From positions 10,235-32,793 of the forward strand of contig MVAA01000062.1 of assembly GCA_003266105.1 (NCBI GenBank): DNA of 22,559 nucleotides, in the 5' to 3' direction. Below, one piece after another: positions 1 to 8,136 of the stretch. Position 1 is the stretch's first letter. Every line of letters starts with the position of its first letter. Source of the stretch: Methanosphaera sp. rholeuAM6 (GTDB lineage Archaea > Methanobacteriota > Methanobacteria > Methanobacteriales > Methanobacteriaceae). The notes beneath the pieces are model-generated. The model was given only the letters and a program-made list of their open reading frames with translations, searched no databases and was not told the DNA's origin. Position numbers and translations under genes: made by a program.

Positions 1-1124
1 TCTATTTTATCTTCGGGGAACTTTGTCCCCAGATATATTGCTTCAGGTTTTAAGAAGTCTATTTCCATAGTGTCATCCGTGATTTTATAAACATCGTTTA
101 AAAGGGGTTTTATTTCTTCCTGTAATTTTTGTGATTCCAGCACGTCCAACAAATCACCTATTATTTTCTGATAATCGTATTCCAAGTCATCATCCCTTGT
201 GATAAGATACTTGTTTTTCATGATTTCCTGTATGGATTCGTGGTTTGTTGTTTTTGTATATACCGGTTCGAGTAAATTGTCCAGCATCTTATATTCCCCT
301 TCTGTGAAATGATGATTGAATATGTACATCCATTCATTATCATACTCGTGTATTTCATCCTTTATTTTTAGTAATGATGCACAGTGCGCATTATAAACCT
401 TGAAATCCAATTCATCGGAAGTTAATTTATGGTCTACATATAACACTGGGAATAATCTGTTTAGTTGAAGTGCTGTTTTTTCACTTATTTCCTTGAAGTC
501 ATATGTTACACAAAATCCTTTCTTATCATTAGCGTATTCTTCCCATACCCCTTCCTTATTGTATGGTGTTTGGAATGAACGGACATAATTATTGTCCTGA
601 TATAATTTCATCGTATAGTACGTGTTGATTACACCAAATGTTATCTGCTGGTTTATGAAATCATTCATGTACCCCTTCCATTGTTCCTGTTCATCATGGG
701 TCATTTCATCAGTATCTTTAACATATACCAATGTCATCAGCCTTATGAAAGGAAAATCGGATGATTCAATTATTTCTTTTTCTTCATCACTAAGAAAATT
801 AGGATCTTCCTGATACAATTTAGCCATTTGTTGTTGCATAAGTACATTTAACTGTCCTTTAATTGTTTTTACATAATCAACTTCCAAAATGTTTTCATTG
901 TAATTATCATCCAGTTTTGCTTTGGATAAGAATAATTTTCCATTGCATATATTTTTAAGAGCATCAATATCTATTACTTTTGTGTAAAAATTACCGATAA
1001 CTGGAGGAAAATGTTCAAATTTTAATTTATCTGCTTCTTCTAATTTGTTTATGTTGTCATACTCTGTTGCAAATATTTTATAAAACTCTTGTTTCCATTC
1101 CTTGTTTAGTGAATTATCTACCAT
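1..1124 (-). CDS. DUF2971-like protein, C-terminus cut by window edge
   Basis: An uninterrupted reading frame of 374 codons runs from an ATG at 1124 off the left edge, so the C-terminus and stop are missing. The AGGATTGG sequence just upstream is a weak ribosome binding site, and a TATA-like stretch lies at 1170-1186. The protein is acidic and soluble-looking, with no signal peptide or membrane segment. Residues 181-210 hold the block VRSFQTPYNKEGVWEEYAND followed by KKGFCVTYDF. This resembles the 'S-F-S...W-x-x-Y-A-...-G-F-C-I-x-Y' core of DUF2971, and LFPVLYVD at about 224-231 and EAIYLGTKF near 361 also fit that family. DUF2971 proteins have no established biochemical role and are scattered in bacteria and archaea, often in accessory regions. 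The assignment rests on motif recognition only. The gene is transcribed divergently from polC. Confidence 0.72.
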   Translation of the reverse strand, partial: MVDNSLNKEWKQEFYKIFATEYDNINKLEEADKLKFEHFPPVIGNFYTKVIDIDALKNICNGKLFLSKAKLDDNYNENILEVDYVKTIKGQLNVLMQQQMAKLYQEDPNFLSDEEKEIIESSDFPFIRLMTLVYVKDTDEMTHDEQEQWKGYMNDFINQQITFGVINTYYTMKLYQDNNYVRSFQTPYNKEGVWEEYANDKKGFCVTYDFKEISEKTALQLNRLFPVLYVDHKLTSDELDFKVYNAHCASLLKIKDEIHEYDNEWMYIFNHHFTEGEYKMLDNLLEPVYTKTTNHESIQEIMKNKYLITRDDDLEYDYQKIIGDLLDVLESQKLQEEIKPLLNDVYKITDDTMEIDFLKPEAIYLGTKFPEDKI

Positions 1125-1297
1125 TAAACCAATCCTAATATGATTATATGACTTTAAAAAATCTAGCCTAATAATATATTTATAACAGGTTACTAAAATT
1201 TTTAATACATACATCATCACAAAAAATTAAAACTGAAAATTACATATGATATATTATCACTAAAACATCAGATTAAAAATGTAAGGGAGGTAAAAAA
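1125..1297. promoter_or_regulatory. Divergent promoter region, DUF2971 gene / polC
   Basis: This is a 173-bp AT-rich gap between two divergent genes. On the minus strand a TATA-like stretch at about 1170-1186 sits roughly 50 nt before the ATG at 1124. On the plus strand ATATGATATATTAT (1244-1257) is a candidate TATA box. It is followed by a strong Shine-Dalgarno sequence GGGAGGT at 1285-1291, six bases before the GTG of polC. The placement is by inspection only. Confidence 0.5.
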
Positions 1298-4200
1298 GTG
1301 GATTATTTCAAAATGCTTGAAGACAAAACAGAAGAAATATATGACATAGCAAGACAAGCAAGAAAACAAGGAAAAGATTTGGAATTAACACCAGAAATAC
1401 CATTGGCAAAAGACTTGGCCGAACGTGTAGAAGGGCTTGTGGGACCTGAAGGCGTTGCAAAAAGAATTAAAAAGTTAGAAGAAAGCATGAGCAGGGAAGA
1501 AGTTGCATTCCAAATTGCTAAGGAAATTGCAACCAAGGACGATAAACCTGGAGATGAAAATAATTATGAAATCCAAGAAAAAAATGCAGACAGCGCTATA
1601 CGTACCGCTCTTGCAATTCTGACTGAAGGTGTTGTGGCTGCACCTCTGGAAGGTATAGCAAAAGTTAAAATTAAAGATAATCCTGATGGAAGCAAATGTT
1701 TCGGAGTGTATTTTGCAGGACCAATCCGTAGTGCTGGAGGTACTGCAGCAGCTTTAGCCGTACTGATAGGTGACTACATTCGTATTGCACAGGGACATGA
1801 CCGTTATAAACCTACAGATGATGAGATAGAAAGATACGTGGAAGAAGTGGAATTATATGAATCAGAAGTAACAAACCTCCAATACTCACCTACACCAAAT
1901 GAAGTAAGAAAAGCTGTTAGAGGAATTCCTGTTGAAGTTACTGGAGAACAAACCGATGCCATAGAAGTACAAAACAGGGATCTTCCCCGTGTGGAAACAA
2001 ATCACATACGTGGTGGAGCATTGCTCGCTATTGCAGAAGGAGTAATACAAAAATCACGTAAAATTGTCAAATATGCAAATACGTTAGGTATTGATGGATG
2101 GACCTGGCTTGAATACTTTACTGCACCTAAAACAGATAAGAAAAAAGTGAAAAAAGAAGAGACTAAGGAAAAAAGTGCTAAAAAACCTAAGAAAAAAGCC
2201 AAATACATGGAAGATATTATTGGTGGAAGACCGGTTATGGCTTATCCTGGTGCAAAAGGTGGTTTTCGTCTCAGATATGGTCGTACCAGGGATAGTGGAT
2301 TAGCATCAATGGCAATACATCCTGCTACAATGGAAATAGTTGAATTTTTAGCCATTGGAACACAAATGAAAATTGAAAAACCAGGTAAAGGAAACTGTGT
2401 TGTTCCATGTGATTCTGTTGAAGGACCTATTGTTAAACTTAAAAACGGAGATGTTTTACAGGTAAATAATGTATCCCAAGCAATAAAGGTCAGAAAAGAT
2501 GTTTCTGAAATATTGTTCCTAGGGGATATGCTGGTTGCTTTTGGTGAATATCTTCGTGGAAATATTCCATTGGATGTTTCTGCCTGGTGTGAAGAATGGT
2601 GGGCTCAAGAAGTTGAAAATTCGGAATATTTTATAGAAAGCAGGGATGATTTCGGTATCGGTTTTAAGGAAGAATTAGAATTACATGATTTGCTGAAATT
2701 AGATATTGATGCTAAAAAAGCTTTTGAAATTGCTGAAAAAACAGGTACTCCTTTACATCCTAAATATACATTCTATTATCATGATGTTTCTAAGGAAGAG
2801 TTAAATGAATTGCATGATTATCTTTATGAATATATTGAAAGTCCCGATAAAATATTTAATGTTGATATAAACAGGATACCTGTTGATTTCCATAAAAGAA
2901 TTTTGGAAGTGATTGGTGTTCCCCATCACGTCAATAACAAGTCACTAATAATTTCTAATGATAATTTATATACTTTGATGAGAATTCTGAACAAACATTT
3001 AACACCTGATGAAGATATGAAAAGTGTTGAAGCAATTAATCAGATAAATAACGTTACTATTAAGGCTAAAGCTCCGACATATATTGGTGGTCGTGTCGGT
3101 AGACCTGAAAAAACTAAAGAAAGATTGATGAAACCTGCTCCGCATTCATTATTCCCTATTGGAAATTATGCGGGAAACGTTCGTAATATTGTTGAAGCCG
3201 CCAAAAAGGGCACTATTAAAGTAACTCTCGCCAAATGTAAATGTACCAATCCGACATGTAAGGTTACTTCGTTTAAATCCATTTGTCCTGTTTGTGGTTC
3301 ACGTACAGAGCTTGAATCTTCAGCTGCCAAAAACATTAAACTTGGAAAATTATTAAATGATGCATTTGATAATGTGAAAGTCAGAAAATTAGATAGTGTT
3401 AAAGGAGTTAAAGGATTAATCTCTGAAGATAAATTCCCTGAACCACTTGAAAAGGGAATTTTAAGAGCTTTACATGAGGTTTTTACCTATCGTGATGGTA
3501 CTATACGTCATGATTCTACTGATTTGCCGTTGACCCATTTTATTCCTAGAGAGATAGGGGTTAAACATGAAAAGATAGTTGAAATGGGTTATACTGAAGA
3601 TATTTATGGTAATCCAATCACTGATGATAATCAAATTATTGAAATTAAAATTCAGGACATTGTAGTTAGTGAAAGCTGTGGAGATTATTTGTTAAAGGTT
3701 TCCCAGTTTATTGATGATTTGCTTGTGAAATATTATGATTTGGAGCCGTTTTATAATGCTCAAACACGTACTGATCTGGTGGGTCATTTAATTGCTGGTC
3801 TTGCTCCCCACACATCCGCAGGTGTTCTTGGACGTATTGTAGGTTTTACTAAGGCTTCTGGCTGTTATGCTCACCCTTATTTCCATTCTGCTAAAAGACG
3901 TAACTGTGACAGTGATGAAGATGCAGTGATGTTGTTGTTGGATGCTCTTCTTAACTTTGGTAAGACTTATCTTCCTAGTACCCGTGGAGGTAGTATGGAT
4001 GCTCCTTTAGTTTTAAGTATCCGTATTGATCCCGAAGAGATAGATGACGAATCACATAACATTGATTGTATGTGGAGAATTCCGCTTGAAATTTATCATA
4101 AAACGGAAGAGGGAGGAGTTAAACCTTCAGAGGTTAACGATCTGATTGATAATGTTGAAGGCAGGTTAGGTACTGATGCACAGTATAAGGGCATTATGTA

Positions 4201-4657
4201 TTCCCATCCAACTAGTTCGATTCATGCCGGACCAAAAGTTTGTTTATATAAAACATTACAATCAATGACTGAAAAGGTTGAGAGTCAAATTGGACTTGCA
4301 GAAATATTAAGATCTGTTGATCAAAAAGGTGTTGTGGAAGGTGTTATTAACTCCCACTTCCTACCAGATATGGCGGGCAATATTAGAGCATTTTCAAGGC
4401 AGAAAGTACGTTGTACTAAATGTGGGGCCAAGTTTAGGCGTATTCCATTGACCGGACAATGTACTTGCGGTAATGATTTGATACTCAGTATTTCAAAAGG
4501 TTCGGTTCTTAAGTATTTGGATATTTCAAAGGATTTAGCTCATCGTTATCCAATAAATCCATATTTAGTGGAACGTATAGACATTTTAGAAACTGCAATC
4601 AATTCATTGTTTGAAAGTGACAAGTCTAAACAGAGTTCATTAGACATATTTTTCTAA
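1298..4657 (+). CDS. polC: DNA polymerase D large (catalytic) subunit DP2
   Basis: This 1119-residue protein is the catalytic subunit of the archaeal replicative polymerase PolD, which pairs with the DP1 exonuclease subunit (not in this window). The GTG start is chosen because GGGAGGT lies six bases upstream. The N-terminus (MDYFKMLEDKTEEIYDIA) is typical of DP2. A lysine-rich linker occupies about residues 277-303. A zinc site is visible as C647, C649, C654, C663 and C666, and a second near the C-terminus as C1039, C1042, C1055 and C1057. The catalytic aspartate motif is NCDSDED at 869-875, where D871 and D873 match the family's metal-binding pair; the residue between them is Ser, where I recall Gly in most family members. 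There is no intein at this site, although some archaeal DP2 genes carry one there. The last eight residues, QSSLDIFF, fit the PCNA-interacting PIP box. Length is normal for an intein-free DP2. Confidence 0.97.
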   Translation: MDYFKMLEDKTEEIYDIARQARKQGKDLELTPEIPLAKDLAERVEGLVGPEGVAKRIKKLEESMSREEVAFQIAKEIATKDDKPGDENNYEIQEKNADSAIRTALAILTEGVVAAPLEGIAKVKIKDNPDGSKCFGVYFAGPIRSAGGTAAALAVLIGDYIRIAQGHDRYKPTDDEIERYVEEVELYESEVTNLQYSPTPNEVRKAVRGIPVEVTGEQTDAIEVQNRDLPRVETNHIRGGALLAIAEGVIQKSRKIVKYANTLGIDGWTWLEYFTAPKTDKKKVKKEETKEKSAKKPKKKAKYMEDIIGGRPVMAYPGAKGGFRLRYGRTRDSGLASMAIHPATMEIVEFLAIGTQMKIEKPGKGNCVVPCDSVEGPIVKLKNGDVLQVNNVSQAIKVRKDVSEILFLGDMLVAFGEYLRGNIPLDVSAWCEEWWAQEVENSEYFIESRDDFGIGFKEELELHDLLKLDIDAKKAFEIAEKTGTPLHPKYTFYYHDVSKEELNELHDYLYEYIESPDKIFNVDINRIPVDFHKRILEVIGVPHHVNNKSLIISNDNLYTLMRILNKHLTPDEDMKSVEAINQINNVTIKAKAPTYIGGRVGRPEKTKERLMKPAPHSLFPIGNYAGNVRNIVEAAKKGTIKVTLAKCKCTNPTCKVTSFKSICPVCGSRTELESSAAKNIKLGKLLNDAFDNVKVRKLDSVKGVKGLISEDKFPEPLEKGILRALHEVFTYRDGTIRHDSTDLPLTHFIPREIGVKHEKIVEMGYTEDIYGNPITDDNQIIEIKIQDIVVSESCGDYLLKVSQFIDDLLVKYYDLEPFYNAQTRTDLVGHLIAGLAPHTSAGVLGRIVGFTKASGCYAHPYFHSAKRRNCDSDEDAVMLLLDALLNFGKTYLPSTRGGSMDAPLVLSIRIDPEEIDDESHNIDCMWRIPLEIYHKTEEGGVKPSEVNDLIDNVEGRLGTDAQYKGIMYSHPTSSIHAGPKVCLYKTLQSMTEKVESQIGLAEILRSVDQKGVVEGVINSHFLPDMAGNIRAFSRQKVRCTKCGAKFRRIPLTGQCTCGNDLILSISKGSVLKYLDISKDLAHRYPINPYLVERIDILETAINSLFESDKSKQSSLDIFF

Positions 4658-4662
4658 TCCCA

Positions 4663-4686
4663 TTTTTTAACCCCCTTACTTTTTTT
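4663..4686 (+). terminator. T-tract terminator after polC
   Basis: Six T (4663-4668), a run of five C (4671-4675) and seven T (4680-4686) follow within 30 bases of the polC stop. T-rich tracts are the usual intrinsic termination signal in archaea. No strong hairpin is visible. Confidence 0.55.
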
Positions 4687-4698
4687 AGTTAATCAGTA

Positions 4699-4793
4699 TA
4701 CGAACTGTTTTGTACATTACGAACCAAAAAATACTAATTTTTATATACTAACAAGAACTAATAGTTATTTAGTAATATAAAAATATATGTGAT
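4699..4793 (+). promoter_or_regulatory. nrdD promoter with direct repeat and GTGAT ribosome binding site
   Basis: TACGAAC occurs twice in direct orientation (4699-4705 and 4718-4724, 19 bp start to start), just upstream of a TATA-like TTTTTATATAC at about 4738-4748. GTGAT at 4789-4793 matches the 3' part of the AGGAGGTGAT consensus and lies four bases before ATG 4798. The repeat could be an operator, but that is inference. It does not look like the palindromic bacterial NrdR box. Confidence 0.4.
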
Positions 4794-4797
4794 AATA

Positions 4798-7113
4798 ATG
4801 ATGAAAGATCCAGAAACAATACAAGATACATATAACCTAAATGAAATTCACGTTATTAAAAATGACGGAATTAAAGAGAAATTCAGCTACGAAAAACTAA
4901 TAAAATCATGTATAATGATTAATATACCTCTAGGATTAGCTGAAAAAATAGCATACAAAGTATCAAAAGAAGCTCATGATAATATAACTACAAAAGAAAT
5001 TAAAGCATTAATCTACAAATTACTCAAAAAAGAAAACACTAAACTAGCAGACAAATATTATAACAACAACACACTTAGAGTAAGAACAGGTAGAGATACA
5101 ATAGAACCTTTCGATAAATCAAAAATAGCAAACACACTCATACAGGAAACACAAACAACACCTAAATTAGCAAATAAAATAGCAAACGAGGTATACAAAG
5201 AACTAAAAAAATTACAACTAGACTATTTAACAGCACCTATCATCAGAGAAATGGTTAACACCAAATTAACCGAAAACGGTCTTGAATCATTAAGAAGAAA
5301 GTACACAAGACTTGGAATGCCTGTGTACAATATCACAAATCTTATAGAACAAGGAAACAAAGACAACGCCAACATGATGCATAACCCAGAAACCATACAC
5401 AAATATGTTGCAGACGAATCATTAAAGCAATACGCACTCCTCAATATACTACCACACCATCTTGCAGATGCACACATGAACGGTACCGTACACATACATG
5501 ATTTAGAATTCTTCGCAGGAAGACCTATCAACTGTCTACAACATGATTTAAGACAGTTCATAAAATATGGATTGAAAGTGGATGGAACCGGAGATCATAC
5601 AAGTGTAGCCGGATCACCTAACCACATAGAAACACTTATGAACCATTCCGGAGAAATAATGTTAGCCGCTCAACAAAACATGAGTGGTGGACAATCAATG
5701 AGTCTATGGAATGTGTTTGTAGCACCATTTGCAGTCGGTTTACCATATGATAAAATAAAACAGTCAGTGGAAATGTTAATATTCAACCTTAACATGGCTT
5801 ATGCTGCACGTGGAGGACAAGTACCATTCACATCAATCGGTTTAGAATTTACTGTACCTGACTTCCTTAAAAACGAACCGGCATACGGTCCTGGAGGAAA
5901 AATTGTAGGAGTATATGGTGACTACGAAAAAGAAGTAAGATTACTTCAAAAAGCATTTACTGAAGCATTAATTAAGGGAGATTCAGAAGGAAAACCACAC
6001 TTATTCCCTAACACCATTTATTACCTCAGAAAAGAATGTTTAACACCAGAATTCCAAGAAGATATTGATAGAGTTCATTATCTGTCAGCCAAATTCGGAA
6101 CAGCATATTTCATTAACATGCTACCTAAATACATGGGAAACATGGCAAACTATATGGGTTGTAGGACAAGATTATCCGACAACTGGACTGGTGACTGGGA
6201 AAAAGACTGCCTTAGAACAGGAAACCTTGCATATGTAACAATGAACCTTCCAAGAATCGGATACAATGCACGTGACGAAAACGAAATCTTCGACTACCTT
6301 GATGACTACATGAGTATTGTTGAAGAAGTATTGTTAATCAGAAGGGAAAGAGCACTTAAATGCTTAAATAACTACAAATTACTACCATTCTTAACTCAAA
6401 AAATGGGAGAAGACCCATATTACCAGGTGGATAACAGTACCTTATCCTTTGGTTTTGTAGGACTTAATGAAATGTTAATGGCACAAACCGGTGCTGGTCT
6501 CGAAGATCCTGAATCAAATAAATTAGGACATAAAATTCTTGAACACATAAACGACAGAGCAAGCCAACTTAAAAGTGAAACCGGTCTTAGATGGGGAGTA
6601 ATCCAAACTCCAGCAGAAAGTACGGCATACAGATTTGCAACAATGGACAGAGAAAAATATCCTGACCAGGTTATCTGTAATGGAGACATTAATGCATCCT
6701 ACTACACCAACAGTAGCCACGTACCTGTAGACACTGCCATGAGCCTGCCTGAAAAAATAAAAATAGAATCTGAATATCATCCACTAACACAGGGAGGACA
6801 CATATTCCATGCATTTATGGGAGAATCATACAGTGATCCTGAAAGTTTAATGAGTTTAACAAATAAAATTACCCACAAGACAGATATTGGATTTTGGGCA
6901 TACAGCAGTGCATTAAGTTTCTGTGTAAACTGTAAAACATTAATGAAAGGATTACAGTCCACATGTACACATTGTGGAGAAACCAAAAATGTAGAATGGT
7001 ATGATAGAATAACAGGATATGTCCAACAAGTAGGTCACTCAGAAAGTGCTTCCGGAGGATGGAATGCCGGTAAAAAACAAGAATTATTAGATAGAAAAAG
7101 ATGGGAACAATAA
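4798..7113 (+). CDS. nrdD: Anaerobic (class III) ribonucleoside-triphosphate reductase
   Basis: This enzyme reduces ribonucleoside triphosphates to deoxy forms anaerobically, using a glycyl radical installed by the radical-SAM activase NrdG (not in the window). Starting at ATG 4798 gives 771 residues; a GTG at 4789 is in frame but is better read as the GTGAT ribosome binding site. In numbering from that GTG, residues about 10-75 and 80-150 each resemble an ATP-cone regulatory domain (VIKNDGIKEKFS and VRTGRDTIEPFD starts), so the allosteric region appears duplicated. The catalytic domain follows, with C458 in NYMGCRTRL as the likely thiyl-radical cysteine. A Cys4 zinc site is formed by C712, C715, C726 and C729. 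The radical glycine is probably G743 in DRITGYV, followed by the conserved GWNAGKKQE tail. The gene appears to be monocistronic, with a T8 tract after the stop. Confidence 0.96.
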   Translation: MMKDPETIQDTYNLNEIHVIKNDGIKEKFSYEKLIKSCIMINIPLGLAEKIAYKVSKEAHDNITTKEIKALIYKLLKKENTKLADKYYNNNTLRVRTGRDTIEPFDKSKIANTLIQETQTTPKLANKIANEVYKELKKLQLDYLTAPIIREMVNTKLTENGLESLRRKYTRLGMPVYNITNLIEQGNKDNANMMHNPETIHKYVADESLKQYALLNILPHHLADAHMNGTVHIHDLEFFAGRPINCLQHDLRQFIKYGLKVDGTGDHTSVAGSPNHIETLMNHSGEIMLAAQQNMSGGQSMSLWNVFVAPFAVGLPYDKIKQSVEMLIFNLNMAYAARGGQVPFTSIGLEFTVPDFLKNEPAYGPGGKIVGVYGDYEKEVRLLQKAFTEALIKGDSEGKPHLFPNTIYYLRKECLTPEFQEDIDRVHYLSAKFGTAYFINMLPKYMGNMANYMGCRTRLSDNWTGDWEKDCLRTGNLAYVTMNLPRIGYNARDENEIFDYLDDYMSIVEEVLLIRRERALKCLNNYKLLPFLTQKMGEDPYYQVDNSTLSFGFVGLNEMLMAQTGAGLEDPESNKLGHKILEHINDRASQLKSETGLRWGVIQTPAESTAYRFATMDREKYPDQVICNGDINASYYTNSSHVPVDTAMSLPEKIKIESEYHPLTQGGHIFHAFMGESYSDPESLMSLTNKITHKTDIGFWAYSSALSFCVNCKTLMKGLQSTCTHCGETKNVEWYDRITGYVQQVGHSESASGGWNAGKKQELLDRKRWEQ

Positions 7114-7137
7114 CCAATCCCCATCATTTTAATTAAC

Positions 7138-7145
7138 TTTTTTTT
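7138..7145 (+). terminator. T8 tract ending nrdD
   Basis: Eight consecutive T lie 25 bases beyond the nrdD stop and overlap the stop codon of the convergent membrane-protein gene. A C4 run (7119-7122) precedes the tract. Confidence 0.5.
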
Positions 7146-7965
7146 ATAAATATTTTTCCTCAAATGTTACTGCCATCCCATAAGCAGCTATAACAACATC
7201 CGGAGGTATCTGTTGATTATAATTTGTATATTCAAACTGCACATCAATAATTGAATTCGCATTAATTTTAAGAGCTTCTTCTTCCAAGTTATGCAGAATA
7301 TACTTACGTGCAACGGCATAATCATTATATTTTAATAAGTTTTTGTTTTCCTGTGTAGAACCCATATATTGAATGATATCCCTATGCCCTTTGTCTTCAA
7401 ATTCTATTACATCTTCAGCAAATACCAACCCATGATACTCTTTTATTGGAATATCCGGTTTTGAATTAAATATATGAATTCTAGTTTTATATGTATCATC
7501 TATTTCACTTACTGTAACTGGAGTTTTATCTGTTTTATGTATAAATGATTCAATAATACTTCCGCCCCATCCCAAAATATAGGTGAATAATAAAAATATT
7601 GAAATAAGAATATAATTCATAATTAAAGGAAATGCTGCCTGCAACATCAATATAAATCCACCTACTGTGAATATGTTGAAAGATAACGGTTGTGATGGGA
7701 ATAACCAGCCAATACCATTAGTTACAAAGAACAGTATTATCGCACTTATTGCTCCAGATGACTTTTTTCTAGTGAAATTAGATACTAATGTTTCAACAAA
7801 TCCTGCTACTACCGGAGCAATAAAAATATCAATACCTACACCAAAAATTCTCAAATGGTGGCGAATACAGAAAAGAGTAATTAGCATACCCGCAAATAAA
7901 CCGGATATTATTGAAATTGCCAACCAGAAATAATCAGTTGTCAATTTTTCCTTCTCAGATTTCAT
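7144..7965 (-). CDS. Membrane protein with C-terminal YbjQ/DUF74-like domain
   Basis: The product is 273 residues when started at ATG 7965, which has AGGTAATAT a few bases upstream. An in-frame ATG further up at 8115 would add 50 residues of AT-rich, low-complexity sequence running into the divergent pfkB promoter, so it was not used. Hydrophobic segments at about 12-34, 39-63, 72-90, 95-113 and 114-137 suggest four or five membrane helices. A linker of about 30 residues follows. Residues about 171-268 resemble the YbjQ/DUF74 fold, including EYHGLVFAEDVI, AVARKYILHNLEEEAL, INANSIIDVQFEY and VIAAYGMAVTFE. DUF74 proteins are small cytosolic oligomers sometimes annotated as heavy-metal binding, and their role is unknown. 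Here the domain is tethered to the membrane. The gene converges on nrdD with a 30-bp gap. Confidence 0.72.
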   Translation of the reverse strand: MKSEKEKLTTDYFWLAISIISGLFAGMLITLFCIRHHLRIFGVGIDIFIAPVVAGFVETLVSNFTRKKSSGAISAIILFFVTNGIGWLFPSQPLSFNIFTVGGFILMLQAAFPLIMNYILISIFLLFTYILGWGGSIIESFIHKTDKTPVTVSEIDDTYKTRIHIFNSKPDIPIKEYHGLVFAEDVIEFEDKGHRDIIQYMGSTQENKNLLKYNDYAVARKYILHNLEEEALKINANSIIDVQFEYTNYNQQIPPDVVIAAYGMAVTFEEKYL

Positions 7966-8136
7966 GATATTACCTAAATATATTTTTGTATAATAATACA
8001 ATAATATTTTTGCAATGAAAACTTGTATAATATGGAAGTTACAATAAATATATTTAGACAAAAAATTATGATAAAAATTATATAAGTTTATGATAGTGAT
8101 TAATTTTATATACAATTTTTTAAATGGAGGACTACA
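7966..8136. promoter_or_regulatory. Divergent promoters, membrane protein / pfkB-type kinase
   Basis: A TATA-like TTATATAAG at 8079-8086 on the plus strand is well placed for the kinase. The kinase ribosome binding site is TGGAGGA at 8125-8131. The opposite strand is similarly AT-rich and holds AGGTAATAT before ATG 7965. No operator-like palindrome stands out. Confidence 0.4.

Noticed and set aside
622..813. 63-codon plus-strand frame
   Set aside because: It lies wholly within the DUF2971-like gene on the other strand and has no ribosome binding site.
3902..3922. Intein insertion in DP2
   Set aside because: The catalytic motif NCDSDED is continuous and the protein has normal intein-free length.
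7966..8115. 50-residue N-terminal extension of the membrane protein
   Set aside because: It is low-complexity, covers the divergent promoter, and ATG 7965 has a suitable ribosome binding site.
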